Assembly: GCF_004745505.1 (NCBI RefSeq)
Contig: NZ_RKLX01000005.1
Location: 85,392-149,391 of the forward strand
Length of the DNA: 64,000 nt
Source of the DNA: Levilactobacillus suantsaiihabitans
GTDB lineage: Bacteria > Bacillota > Bacilli > Lactobacillales > Lactobacillaceae
Direction of reading: 5' to 3'
Position numbers and translations under genes: made by a program. The notes below the pieces were generated by a model. It had not been told where the DNA came from, did not search any database, and was given only the letters and a program-made list of their open reading frames with translations. Below, piece by piece: positions 29,446 through 38,081 of the stretch (positions are counted from its first letter, which is position 1; the number at the start of each line of letters is the position of its first letter).

Positions 29446-29512
29446 TCGTATCCTTTGTACTTCCCGAAAACGCCGCTAAATCAACACTCCGGGTTCAATT
29501 AACATATAACTT

Positions 29513-29818
29513 CTACTCCCACTCAATAGTCGAAGGCGGCTTACTCGTCACATCATAGAGGATGCGGTTTACGTGATCCACTTCGTTAACGATCCGGACG
29601 GAAATCTCCTGTAAGACGTCCCACGGAATGCGGGCGAAGTCGGCGGTCATACCGTCGATGGAGGTTACGGCGCGGATACACACGGCGTAGTCGTAGGTCC
29701 GGCCATCCCCCATGACGCCGACACTCTTGATGTTTGGTAAGACCGTGAAGTATTGCCAAGTATCGCGGTCGAGGCCGGCCTTTTTGATTTCTTCGCGCAG
29801 GATCAAGTCACTATCAAC
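29513..29818 (-). pseudogene. guaA': Displaced 3' fragment of guaA
   Basis: Encodes the last 101 or so codons of GMP synthase ([13 protein letters not shown] ... PSTIEWE) almost identically to the intact gene at 42148, with a few differences (Cys for Gly in YAVCIRAV; Thr for Ile in RDTWQYF). The match stops abruptly after CAAGTCACTATC. Such displaced 3' ends are left when elements insert at the end of guaA. Confidence 0.85.
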
Positions 29819-29834
29819 GATTTCACGATGGCAG

Positions 29835-30446
29835 TTACTGCCCTTTGATGCCTAGCACATCATACGGCGAAAGATACAAGGTTCGCATGATTACTTTTGA
29901 AAGTTCACTTTGCGACAATGAATCCTCATTGGACAGCCAGGTAAGAATGACTGACATGATGGCATTAGTGACGATACACAACGCATATTTTTGCGGCAAG
30001 TCATTTCTAAATTTTGCAGTCCCTTTAACGCGCTTTAGTTCGCTTAAAATTGATTTCTGAAGCAAGGCTGTAATTGCGTTTGCGAAAGCCGGATCACCAT
30101 TGGGGCCAAAAAGAAAACTAAGCATTGCTTTGTTTTCAGCCGCAAAAGCAACAATATCTTCTATCACAGGGTACGGTTGACCGGCACTCAAATCTTGATA
30201 GTTCATCGTCCCGTCAATGCCAGTATCTAACATCAACTGAAACTTGGAAGAAAGACTATTTTCAACAGTTGTTACCAAATCATCCTTATCCAGGTAGTGC
30301 AAATAGAAGGTTCCGCGACTAATACCACTAAGACGGGTTAAATCACTCACCGTAATTTGGTTTAGTGATTTCGTTTTCCCCGCGGTAACCAATGCATTCA
30401 AGATAGCTGCATCAGTCTGCGCAATTTGTTCTTGATGGGTTGGCAT
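29835..30446 (-). CDS. TetR-family transcriptional regulator
   Basis: 203 residues with the N-terminal TetR helix-turn-helix ([29 protein letters not shown]) and an unrecognised ligand-binding domain with C-terminal TetR-like helices. It lies divergent from an ABC transporter pair and is expected to repress it until a toxic substrate binds. It begins 17 bp after the guaA fragment, so it lies in island DNA. Confidence 0.85.
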   Translation of the reverse strand: MPTHQEQIAQTDAAILNALVTAGKTKSLNQITVSDLTRLSGISRGTFYLHYLDKDDLVTTVENSLSSKFQLMLDTGIDGTMNYQDLSAGQPYPVIEDIVAFAAENKAMLSFLFGPNGDPAFANAITALLQKSILSELKRVKGTAKFRNDLPQKYALCIVTNAIMSVILTWLSNEDSLSQSELSKVIMRTLYLSPYDVLGIKGQ

Positions 30447-30521
30447 GACAACCTCCTTTATTTAATTGACACTTTTCAAATAAATGGGCATAGAATTCAG
30501 CAATCTATGTGTTTTAATAAT

Positions 30522-30541
30522 CGTGTAGTTTGATTAACACG
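30522..30541. promoter_or_regulatory. Inverted repeat, candidate TetR operator
   Basis: CGTGT-10 nt-ACACG lies 34 bp before the ABC gene start in the divergent promoter region; short, so uncertain. Confidence 0.35.
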
Positions 30542-30574
30542 TTGTCCATTATAATCGACTGGAGGAAAAAATCA

Positions 30575-31279
30575 ATGACATCTTTCATCTCAGTACAAAA
30601 TGAAACCAAAACCTATGGTAGTGGCGATCACGCTGTTACCGCAAACAAAAATATCAGCTTTGAAATTGCCCCTGGTGAGCTAACGATCATTCTCGGTGCG
30701 TCTGGCGCCGGCAAGTCAACGTTACTCAACGTACTAGGCGGCATGGATCATCTGACCAGTGGCACGGTTAATGTGAATGGCGTTGAGCTTAGCGAACTCG
30801 ATTCACGTGGCTTAACGACTTATCGCCGCAAACAGGTCGGCTTTGTCTTCCAGTTCTACAACCTGGTGCAAAACTTAACGACGATTGAAAATGTTGAATT
30901 AGCAGCCGAAATTGCAGATCAAGCCATGCCAGCCGAAGAAGCCTTGGCTGCTGTCGGCCTAGAGAAGCGTATCCAAAACTTCCCTGCCCAACTTTCAGGC
31001 GGTGAACAACAACGCGTCGCGATTGCCCGCGCGATTGCGAAGAATCCTGATCTATTATTGGCTGATGAACCAACTGGTGCGCTGGATTATCACACGGGCA
31101 AAAAGATTTTGCAATTATTTCAAGATTTCACGCGTAAGTCCGATAAGAATGTGATTATTGTTACCCATAATTCAATGATTCGGCCAATGGCTGATCATGT
31201 CATCGAAATAGCTGACGGTCAAGTAAAAGCAGATACCCGCAACGAGAATCCAACTCCGGTTGCCGAACTAGAATGGTAG
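30575..31279 (+). CDS. ABC transporter ATP-binding protein (MacB/FtsE type)
   Basis: 235 residues: Walker [10 protein letters not shown], signature [14 protein letters not shown], Walker [13 protein letters not shown]. The DEPTGALD motif marks the MacB/LolD type that works with FtsX-like permeases in exporting peptides or lipids, or in peptide-antibiotic resistance. GGAGG precedes the ATG at 30575; the earlier start at 30530 would run through the promoter. It is followed after 10 bp by its permease. Confidence 0.9.
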   Translation: MTSFISVQNETKTYGSGDHAVTANKNISFEIAPGELTIILGASGAGKSTLLNVLGGMDHLTSGTVNVNGVELSELDSRGLTTYRRKQVGFVFQFYNLVQNLTTIENVELAAEIADQAMPAEEALAAVGLEKRIQNFPAQLSGGEQQRVAIARAIAKNPDLLLADEPTGALDYHTGKKILQLFQDFTRKSDKNVIIVTHNSMIRPMADHVIEIADGQVKADTRNENPTPVAELEW

Positions 31280-31289
31280 GTGATGACTG

Positions 31290-34007
31290 ATGAAAATGCT
31301 AAACAAAAATATTGCGCGCGAGTTCAAAATGTCTCTCGCAAGGTATGTCTCGGTATCAGCGCTTTTGATGCTGGGCGTCTTCGTCTTAATTGGGTTGAAC
31401 GTCACCGGACCAAATATGCGCAAAACCGCGCAAACCGCCTACAATGCCGAGCAGCTGGCAGATGCTAAGGTCACATCAACCGTGAGCTTGAACGCAAAAG
31501 ATCGAACGGCGATCGAAAACCTTGCGGGCATCAAAAAGACCGAATTTGGCCATACAACGGACATCGTCATTAAAAACACCAAGCATGTGCTACGTGTTCA
31601 AAGCAATCCTAAAACGTTATCTAAAATGACCCTCACTAAAGGACACCAGGCAACCACTGCTAAACAAATTGTGTTAAGTGACAAGCTCCGCGGTCAATAC
31701 CAGCTCGGTGATCATATTACTGTCGCCGCCGGTAAGGCTAATGGGAGTACTGGGCTGACACACAAAACATTTACCATCGTTGGCTTTGCGACCTCAACAG
31801 AGTATCTAAAAAAGGACAACCTCGGTTCGACAAGTCTTGGTAGCGGTACCTTATACGGTTTTGCCTATACCACCACTGGGGCTTTTTCTAGCAGCAAGCC
31901 CAATGTTGCCCGTTTAGCATTTACGAATGTCAAGGGTGCCGCCTATTCCAATGCCTATGAACACTATGCCACCCAGCAAGTGGCAAAACTGCAACGAAAG
32001 CTTAATCAACGCAATCGCGCGCGAGTAGCAAGTCTGCGCAAAGATCTCACCCAACAAATTAACGATGCCAAGACGCGCATTGCTAAGAACACAACGACAA
32101 TCGCCAACGCAGACACAACGCTAGCTACCGCCCAAAAGCAATTAAACACCCAAATGGCCCAAGCAAAGGCTGCTCAGTCTTCAAGCGCCATTACGACCCT
32201 AACGGCCAAACAAAAAGCGCTGAATCAACAGCAAGCGGCATTAAAGAAGCAAAAGCAAGCACTCAAGGCCGCAAAGGCGAAAGTAGCCGACGCGAAGGCA
32301 ACCAAGCGCCAACTCAATGATGTGTCCCTAACCATCGCCAGTCGTAACGACTACAACGATGGCTACAACAACTACGGCGAGGACGCAGAGCGCATTGACG
32401 CACTAGGCAAATCTTTCCCTGCATTCTTTTTCCTGATTGCTATTCTAGTCAGCTTCACCACGATGCGGCGGATGGTTGAGGAAAAGCGCATTGAAATGGG
32501 GACCTTGCGCGCGCTAGGGTACACCAAAGGCGAAGTCATGCGCGAATTCCTCGTTTACAGTATCACCACGGCAGTTACGGGGACGGTATTTGGCAGTATT
32601 CTCGGCCTACTCGTGTTGCCAAAGATCATCTTCCGCGCGTACACCGCCAACTTTAATTTCTCGAGTCTCCAGCTCGCATTGCATCCGGGATTCATTGCTG
32701 CCGGTTTCGCCCTTGCTTTATTCTCGACGGTCCTGGCCTCTTGGCTGGCCGCACACAATTCTCTAAAAACAATCACCGCCGAGCTCATGTTGCCCAAGCC
32801 CCCCGTCAGTGGTTCACGAATTTTGCTGGAACACATCACGCCAATCTGGAAGAGAATGAGTTTTTCCCACAAAGTCACTGCTCGTAACCTATTCCGCTAC
32901 AAGGGTCGCATGCTCATGACCATCATTGGGGTTGCAGGGGCCACTGCGCTGATGATCACCGGCTTTGGCATTCGCGATTCGCTCAATACAATTATCGACC
33001 GCCAATTCAGTCAAATTAGCCAGTACGATCTTGTAGCCGTGTACAATCCTAATGCTAAAAAAAGTGAGGTTACCTCTGCTCAAGAAAGCATTACCAAAGC
33101 CAACACCGTCAAGCGGTACAGCTCGGCTTACTTTGCCAATGTTTACGCAACAAGTAGCGACTCTAACTCGCGTGAAAACATCTCTTTAATTGCCCCAAGT
33201 TCAGCCTCACAACTTGATCAATATATCAAATTGCGAGACTACAAGACCAATAAGAAGATGACCCTCAGCAAGAATGGCGCAATCGTATCACAAAAACTTG
33301 CCAAGCTTCAAAATGTGAATGTTGGTGACACATTCACAATCAAAGACACTGATGGAACCAGTCACAAAATAAAGGTCGCCGGCATTACCAAGATGTATGC
33401 TGGTCACGCCATCTACATGAGCAAAGCCTATTATAATCAGGTTTACGACACTAACGTCACCGCTAATGCCTATCTAGTGACGCTGAAACATGCCACTGCC
33501 AAATCTGTGAATGCTTTTGCTGCCAAATTTAACCGAACAGCCGCGGCCGTTCAAACCGTCCAGTCTAAGGAAACCAAGAAGACAATCACTAACATCTTAA
33601 GTAATCTGAACAACCTGATTCTTGTCCTGGTGCTTAGTGCTTCGCTGCTCTCGCTGGTCGTGTTATACACGCTAACCAATATCAATGTGTCAGAGCGGGT
33701 GCGCGAATTGTCCACACTCAAAGTGCTCGGCTTCTACCCTAAGGAGGTGCTGATGTATATTTACCGTGAAACCAATATCTTAACCGGTGCGGGGATCATC
33801 GTCGGCATTGGGGTGGGATACGCTTTTCACGCCTACATTATGGCGCTGCTCCCTCCCGCAACAGCAATGGTCGCGCCTGGCCTAACTTGGATCAACATTA
33901 TCATTTCTGTCGGTTTAACAATCGTATTTTCTCTGGTCGTGATGTTCATGATGAACCGCAAGATTCAAAGCGTGGATATGCTAGAAGCGCTTAAATCTGT
34001 TGATTAG
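31290..34007 (+). CDS. Large FtsX-like ABC permease
   Basis: 905 residues with two FtsX domains. Order: N-terminal TM segment, extracellular region with a long coiled coil (about 240-350; repeats such as LTAKQKALNQQQAALKKQK), three TM segments (about 370-500), a second extracellular domain after NLFRYKGRMLMTIIGV, and three C-terminal TM segments. This is the layout of large MacB-like permeases with a stalk outside the cell. Together with the TetR gene it makes an efflux or antimicrobial-response module, probably cargo of the guaA island. Confidence 0.85.
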   Translation: MKMLNKNIAREFKMSLARYVSVSALLMLGVFVLIGLNVTGPNMRKTAQTAYNAEQLADAKVTSTVSLNAKDRTAIENLAGIKKTEFGHTTDIVIKNTKHVLRVQSNPKTLSKMTLTKGHQATTAKQIVLSDKLRGQYQLGDHITVAAGKANGSTGLTHKTFTIVGFATSTEYLKKDNLGSTSLGSGTLYGFAYTTTGAFSSSKPNVARLAFTNVKGAAYSNAYEHYATQQVAKLQRKLNQRNRARVASLRKDLTQQINDAKTRIAKNTTTIANADTTLATAQKQLNTQMAQAKAAQSSSAITTLTAKQKALNQQQAALKKQKQALKAAKAKVADAKATKRQLNDVSLTIASRNDYNDGYNNYGEDAERIDALGKSFPAFFFLIAILVSFTTMRRMVEEKRIEMGTLRALGYTKGEVMREFLVYSITTAVTGTVFGSILGLLVLPKIIFRAYTANFNFSSLQLALHPGFIAAGFALALFSTVLASWLAAHNSLKTITAELMLPKPPVSGSRILLEHITPIWKRMSFSHKVTARNLFRYKGRMLMTIIGVAGATALMITGFGIRDSLNTIIDRQFSQISQYDLVAVYNPNAKKSEVTSAQESITKANTVKRYSSAYFANVYATSSDSNSRENISLIAPSSASQLDQYIKLRDYKTNKKMTLSKNGAIVSQKLAKLQNVNVGDTFTIKDTDGTSHKIKVAGITKMYAGHAIYMSKAYYNQVYDTNVTANAYLVTLKHATAKSVNAFAAKFNRTAAAVQTVQSKETKKTITNILSNLNNLILVLVLSASLLSLVVLYTLTNINVSERVRELSTLKVLGFYPKEVLMYIYRETNILTGAGIIVGIGVGYAFHAYIMALLPPATAMVAPGLTWINIIISVGLTIVFSLVVMFMMNRKIQSVDMLEALKSVD

Positions 34008-34097
34008 TCTGCTGATCCTCATTGCGTAAAGACCACCGAATAGCACTAGAATCGTCATCCAACGACGAAACCGAAGATTTGTGATGAACATCCTCAA

Positions 34098-34135
34098 TAA
34101 ACCGCTCAGCCCTCTCGGCTTGGCGGTTTTATTTT
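34098..34135 (+). terminator. ABC operon terminator
   Basis: AAACCGC and GCGGTTT pair around an AGCC..GGCT inner stem and are followed by a T-rich run. Confidence 0.75.
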
Positions 34136-34240
34136 GCCCATTTTCGCTAATATTCGGCTAATTCCAGATTTAGTTTCATTTCTACTTTTGATTTTCGCCT
34201 GTCTACAGGCTGAATGGCATATCAAAAAATGTAAATATAA

Positions 34241-34280
34241 AAAATGCTTCGTATCAAAATAAACGATACGAAGCATTTTT
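34241..34280. terminator. Perfect hairpin terminator
   Basis: AAAATGCTTCGTATC and GATACGAAGCATTTT pair fully with A/T tails on both sides. The rest of 34008-34400 holds no gene. Confidence 0.85.
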
Positions 34281-34400
34281 ACGTCGACATCGGTTGGTCT
34301 TTGGCAAACAACTATGTCGTTTTATCTATCTTTTCAGTGTTTTAACACCCAGTAGAATCCTTGATTCTCAACGATCTCTATCTAAATGGGATATAAAATC

Positions 34401-34414
34401 TATTCCCATTCAAT
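34401..34414. other. Attachment site (distal end)
   Basis: TATTCCCATTCAAT, identical to the last 14 bp of guaA. On the minus strand it still reads Ile-Glu-Trp-Glu followed by a stop. Confidence 0.75.
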
Positions 34415-34451
34415 CAACGACGCCCTCTACCATCCTTGCTACATCAACATT

Positions 34452-35708
34452 TTAACCCACCGAATCTTTGTCTGGTAGGGAACTGGTAGGGAATAGACCT
34501 TGCATAGGATTTTTCACCGCTTGGTTACCAGTAAAGCTAAGACTACTTCTCTTAGCTGGTATCACATTAATACTGCCGGTTAGCTGTTCGGCTACCTTCT
34601 CGTTACTACCTCGCCAAAGATGTGCATAGTACTTCAACGTAATATCAGGGCTAGAGTGTCCTAATCGTTGCGATATACTCAACACATCAATATTAAACTC
34701 ATTAATCAAGTAACTAACGTGCGAATGTCTAAGTGCCTTCGCTTGGATACGTGGTACTCCAGCCATGTCAGCATACCTGCGTATGATGTTCTGCACGCTA
34801 GATCGGATGGTCGGCGTATCATCATATGAGATGACGAAATGCTTAACGCCACGCTTACGTTGAATCCTCTGCCACTCAGACAGGATGCTACACGTATCCC
34901 CATCAATGGAAATAGTCCGCATACCACTCTCAGTCTTTGTGTACGGTTTCAAGTCATAGTCCATCTTATTCCTAATGTCCAGGGTTCGATGAATTTTCAA
35001 TTTCTGTCGCTTCAAATCAACGTCACTCCATTGGAGTGCAAGGCCTTCACCTACGCGGCACCCCGTCATAAAGTAAACCCATAACATCACGAAGCAGAAG
35101 TGCTCATAGTAATTGGGGAGATAAATTTTTGAAATTACCTGCTCAAATTCAGACTTTGTCCAAATCGGAACCTGTGACTTTCCTTTGGCAACCGACTTAG
35201 TTTTCTTGGATACATTCTCGCTCAAGAAACCCACTTGCACGGCATAATCAAGGCTCTTTCGGAAGCTCCCATATACTAAATGACTGAAACCTTGTGAGTA
35301 ACCACTATCGCTTAAAAGGTAGCTCCTAAACTGCTCACATTGAAGGACTGTTATATCCCTCAACGTAGTATCCCCAAATCTATCGACCAAGTGTTCAAAC
35401 ACGCTTTTACGAGATGAATACGTGCTCTTCTCCACATCAGCCTTATAGGACGGAATATAGTTGTCATGCATAAATGTGCGATAACTAATCCTATAATTCG
35501 CATACCCTCGCTGTTCAAGATACTGATTCTTGACTGCCATCAGCTCTTTGTAAGCCTCATGCGCAGAGCGGAATGGCTGCCCTTGTTTAGAACGCCGCTT
35601 GGTCTTTTGGATGCGTTTACCTGTTACCTTGTCTGTCCCTAATTCCACGCGATAAAAAATTCTACCATCGTTACCAGTATAGACTCCTGGATACTTAGTC
35701 GTTGCCAT
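34452..35708 (-). CDS. int: Phage-type tyrosine recombinase (integrase)
   Basis: 418 residues. An N-terminal arm-binding domain (GVYTGNDGRIFYRVELG), a SAM-like core-binding domain, and a C-terminal catalytic domain with Arg in TGCRVGEGLAL, His/Arg in ALRHSHVSYL, and Tyr in LGHSSPDITLKYYAHL. The start reading MATTKYPGVY overlaps the end of the DUF3173 gene by 14 bp, and GAGG lies upstream. Its 3' end carries the tandem arm-type repeats and lies 38 bp from the distal att site. It probably integrates and, together with the DUF3173 protein, excises the element at guaA. Confidence 0.9.
   Translation of the reverse strand: MATTKYPGVYTGNDGRIFYRVELGTDKVTGKRIQKTKRRSKQGQPFRSAHEAYKELMAVKNQYLEQRGYANYRISYRTFMHDNYIPSYKADVEKSTYSSRKSVFEHLVDRFGDTTLRDITVLQCEQFRSYLLSDSGYSQGFSHLVYGSFRKSLDYAVQVGFLSENVSKKTKSVAKGKSQVPIWTKSEFEQVISKIYLPNYYEHFCFVMLWVYFMTGCRVGEGLALQWSDVDLKRQKLKIHRTLDIRNKMDYDLKPYTKTESGMRTISIDGDTCSILSEWQRIQRKRGVKHFVISYDDTPTIRSSVQNIIRRYADMAGVPRIQAKALRHSHVSYLINEFNIDVLSISQRLGHSSPDITLKYYAHLWRGSNEKVAEQLTGSINVIPAKRSSLSFTGNQAVKNPMQGLFPTSSLPDKDSVG
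34472..34493 (+). repeat. Integrase arm-type direct repeats (distal end)
   Basis: Two exact tandem copies of CTGGTAGGGAA. The same motif is duplicated at 42038-42060 near the other end in the same orientation. Confidence 0.65.
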
Positions 35709-35913
35709 TATTATCATCGTCCTCATTAAACTCGAGTTTGACGCCAATAATTTTTTCGACCGGATCCAAGGGTACTACGCCTAGTCGTTTACCATTATAC
35801 AAGCCAAATCCCTTCTTGACCATAAGTAACTTTGCTTGACGTATAATTGTTTGCGCTTGGTACCTCTTAAATCCTATTGCCTCAAGGTCACTGGCGTTTA
35901 CCATTGATTTCAA
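35695..35913 (-). CDS. DUF3173 protein, excisionase-like
   Basis: About 72 residues, VNASDLEAIGFKRYQAQTII then RQAKLLMVKKGF...NKRLG-type pattern ending in VPLDPVEKIIGVKL. DUF3173 proteins accompany integrases of Firmicutes integrative elements and are thought to act as excisionase or directionality factors. I prefer a TTG start at 35913, since AAGGGG lies 9 nt upstream; the ATG at 35904 has no good site. The longer frame to 36051 adds an unrelated leader. Overlaps the integrase start. Confidence 0.75.
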   Translation of the reverse strand: MKSMVNASDLEAIGFKRYQAQTIIRQAKLLMVKKGFGLYNGKRLGVVPLDPVEKIIGVKLEFNEDDDNNGND

Positions 35914-36056
35914 TATGCTTCGCCCCTTCCATGCCGGCACGAAAATGCGATACTGTTTATGATAGTTCGAACTATCAGAGGCGTTGCTTGCGGCTATGCA
36001 ATTAGCAGCGCTTTTTGTATCCACTTTTTCCGTGCTATTGTGCACTACCACTACGG

Positions 36057-36161
36057 TTAGTCTCGTTGAATCAATTTTTGCACATTAATTAGTTCCTTGA
36101 GAACAGCATGCTTTGCTAAGTCTTTACGTGCCTGAGCCAGGTCTTCGTCACCAAAATACAT
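36057..36161 (-). CDS. 34-residue protein of unknown function
   Basis: Starts one base after the Rep stop codon, with GGGGGAC as ribosome site inside the rep end, and reads MYFGDEDLAQARKDLAKHAV then a helical tail ending QRD. The tight coupling and good site support a real small gene in the mobilisation operon; no function is evident. Confidence 0.5.
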   Translation of the reverse strand: MYFGDEDLAQARKDLAKHAVLKELINVQKLIQRD

Positions 36162-36162
36162 T

Positions 36163-37311
36163 TTAGTTGTCCCCCAATTCAGTTAATAGTTGATTTAATC
36201 CTATTTTGTTCACGGCAACATCGGGTGAGTAATACGGATTGGGTTCAGTGCTAATTACTACGTAACTACCCTTAGTAAACTCGACCTCGTTCAAACCATC
36301 GGGTGTCACTTCAATAGTTAACGCAATACGTCGATTTAATTGACCAAAGCCATCAATTGTCGAAACAAATTTTTGACGCTCGAAGAAATCAGCTGGGCTG
36401 TATGGTGAGGTAATAATTATTTGTTCAGCCTGAAGTTGTAAATTATGGTAGCGTGATACCGTTCGCATGTCGTAATTGAACGGGTCAAGAATTTTCAACA
36501 AGTCAGCATACTGCAATACGTTAGGACGAAGCTCATCCAACACTACATTGTGCTGACCGGAATAGTCTTGGAACAGGTCATTAGAGCCTCCAGTAATAAA
36601 GCATGCTCCTGGGTCGTCAAGCTTGCCACCAATAGTTTCAGCGAATCGAGTCTTACCAGTACCAGTGGCTCCATAGAGCCAAATCGTCTTGATACTCTTC
36701 CCCTGCTGGCGCATTTCATCTCGCCATCTTTCGGCTTTAATGTCTTGAACGGCGGCATTAACTTCCCTCATTGCTCTAGCCTTGCTTGAGTACACCTTGG
36801 GTCCCAGTTCCAACAACTCATTCTTCGCCTCTAAAAGAGTAAGCTCACCATCTTTAAGCTCTTCCAAGATGCGGTCAGATTCGACTGACGGGCTTCTGAC
36901 TCGCTTTTCCAATTTACGCATAAATTCTAAATAATCAAAATTGGCAATAACTTCCGAAAAGTCGTACTGATACCGATCAGATGCATTATCAGTCCGATGC
37001 GTAAGATACGCAAAACCATTATTGGCACCATTCTTTCGATTTTGCTTTGTCATGCTTTCGAAGTTCTGCTCCGAATCGTTAAGCTTATTGGCAAGAGAAC
37101 TGATACGTTGTGCCGAGTCAAACTGCATCATAACATGTACATGTGGTGCCACTGGCTTGCCATCCTTGTCGACATCTTTATCGTGAACAATAATGCCGTA
37201 CCGTTTAGCATGAAGAGTCTTCACCCGCGTGTGCAAGGCACCGACATCACTAAAAGGCAACCTAGACAATTGTTGAACATACATTGGCGCACTCGTCTTT
37301 AATTCGCTCAT
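36163..37311 (-). CDS. rep: HUH endonuclease-SF3 helicase Rep/relaxase
   Basis: 382 residues combining two domains. The N-terminal Rep_2-type HUH nuclease has His57/His59 in PHVHVMMQF and the nicking Tyr102 in FAYLTHRTD, with the YQYDFSEV tail typical of pMV158-like Reps. The C-terminal superfamily 3 helicase has Walker A GATGTGKT (214-221), Walker B NVVLDELRP, motif C QIIITSPYS, and an arginine finger region LNRRIAL. This is the architecture of CRESS-DNA-virus-like Reps of bacterial elements, and of non-canonical relaxases in streptococcal mobilizable elements. The start at 37311 has AGGGGG upstream. It should nick the origin hairpins just upstream for rolling-circle replication and/or transfer. 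Confidence 0.85.
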   Translation of the reverse strand: MSELKTSAPMYVQQLSRLPFSDVGALHTRVKTLHAKRYGIIVHDKDVDKDGKPVAPHVHVMMQFDSAQRISSLANKLNDSEQNFESMTKQNRKNGANNGFAYLTHRTDNASDRYQYDFSEVIANFDYLEFMRKLEKRVRSPSVESDRILEELKDGELTLLEAKNELLELGPKVYSSKARAMREVNAAVQDIKAERWRDEMRQQGKSIKTIWLYGATGTGKTRFAETIGGKLDDPGACFITGGSNDLFQDYSGQHNVVLDELRPNVLQYADLLKILDPFNYDMRTVSRYHNLQLQAEQIIITSPYSPADFFERQKFVSTIDGFGQLNRRIALTIEVTPDGLNEVEFTKGSYVVISTEPNPYYSPDVAVNKIGLNQLLTELGDN

Positions 37312-37330
37312 TATTTTAATCCCCCTCGAA

Positions 37331-37494
37331 ACACTGATGGTACAGTGTTTAGTCTGAATTTTGTCCGGATAAGGGGTGGGAGGATAACAAGCCCTCTCCC
37401 ACCCGATATTAGATAAGTTTGAGAACATATTGGATGTTTATATTGATGCTATGCGGCGGCCTTGCTTCTGCCTGACGGCAAGCAAGGCCGCCGC
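37331..37494. other. Candidate origin/nick region upstream of rep
   Basis: Three inverted repeats stand between the membrane-protein gene and rep: ACACTG/CAGTGT (37331-37348), GGGTGGGAG/CTCCCACCC (37374-37404), and a perfect 15-bp stem GCGGCGGCCTTGCTT/AAGCAAGGCCGCCGC with a 12-base loop (37453-37494). No T run follows the large stem, so it is not an ordinary terminator. Rolling-circle origins and oriT sites often take this form next to rep. Confidence 0.5.
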
Positions 37495-37515
37495 TGATGA
37501 TAACGACACCTCTGC

Positions 37516-38079
37516 CTAATGACGTGAACCAACTAAGACTAGTGTCATCCCCTCCTGCTCAAATGATGACATGGCATACTGGGGAAACATTAAGCTTATC
37601 CGCTGACGTAGTTCATCAGATTGCATGTCAAACATCTTTTGTGCTCCTACAGTCCTAGGCAGTGGGATTACCAACTCTAGTACGTCATCCCAAATACTCA
37701 ACGTTGCTCGTTTTACAGCCAAATTAAAATCACGAACAACTCGGTCAGCGTCTAATCTTGATGGTTGACGGAAAAGCGAGTAGCGAACATTGAACGTAGC
37801 TCTTAGAGAGTTGAACAGATTGACTAACTCCCAATCAAAGAGATACATTCCTTTTAATAGATAGTACATAAGATAGACAACCAAATACATGAAGACTATC
37901 CATAAGATTAAGTATTGCGTTCGTACCGCTTGTGCTCCAATTAAGGTAACCAAAATCCCATTACTTTCGAGTTGCTCTTTCATCATAAAAACAAAGAGTA
38001 AGACCAACGGCAATAATCCCAGATTGACAACCGCCAAATATAGTTGACTAAGTAACCTTATTCTTTTTTTTCGTTTCAC
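37516..38079 (-). CDS. Two-TM membrane protein of the mobilisation operon
   Basis: 187 residues from a GTG, with GGGGAGG upstream. A very basic N terminus (KRKKRIR) is followed by hydrophobic segments at about 12-35 and 50-78; the C-terminal 100 residues are cytoplasmic by the positive-inside rule. It begins two bases after the FtsK-like gene stop, so translation is coupled. It may dock the FtsK-like ATPase at the membrane, an inference from position. Confidence 0.6.
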   Translation of the reverse strand: MKRKKRIRLLSQLYLAVVNLGLLPLVLLFVFMMKEQLESNGILVTLIGAQAVRTQYLILWIVFMYLVVYLMYYLLKGMYLFDWELVNLFNSLRATFNVRYSLFRQPSRLDADRVVRDFNLAVKRATLSIWDDVLELVIPLPRTVGAQKMFDMQSDELRQRISLMFPQYAMSSFEQEGMTLVLVGSRH

Positions 38080-38081
38080 AA

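Noticed and set aside
29513..29818. A second functional guaA gene
   Set aside because: Only the last 100 or so codons exist, with no start or upstream domains.
37453..37494. Terminator of the mobilisation operon
   Set aside because: The 15-bp stem is strong but no T run follows on either strand; an origin or nick hairpin fits better.
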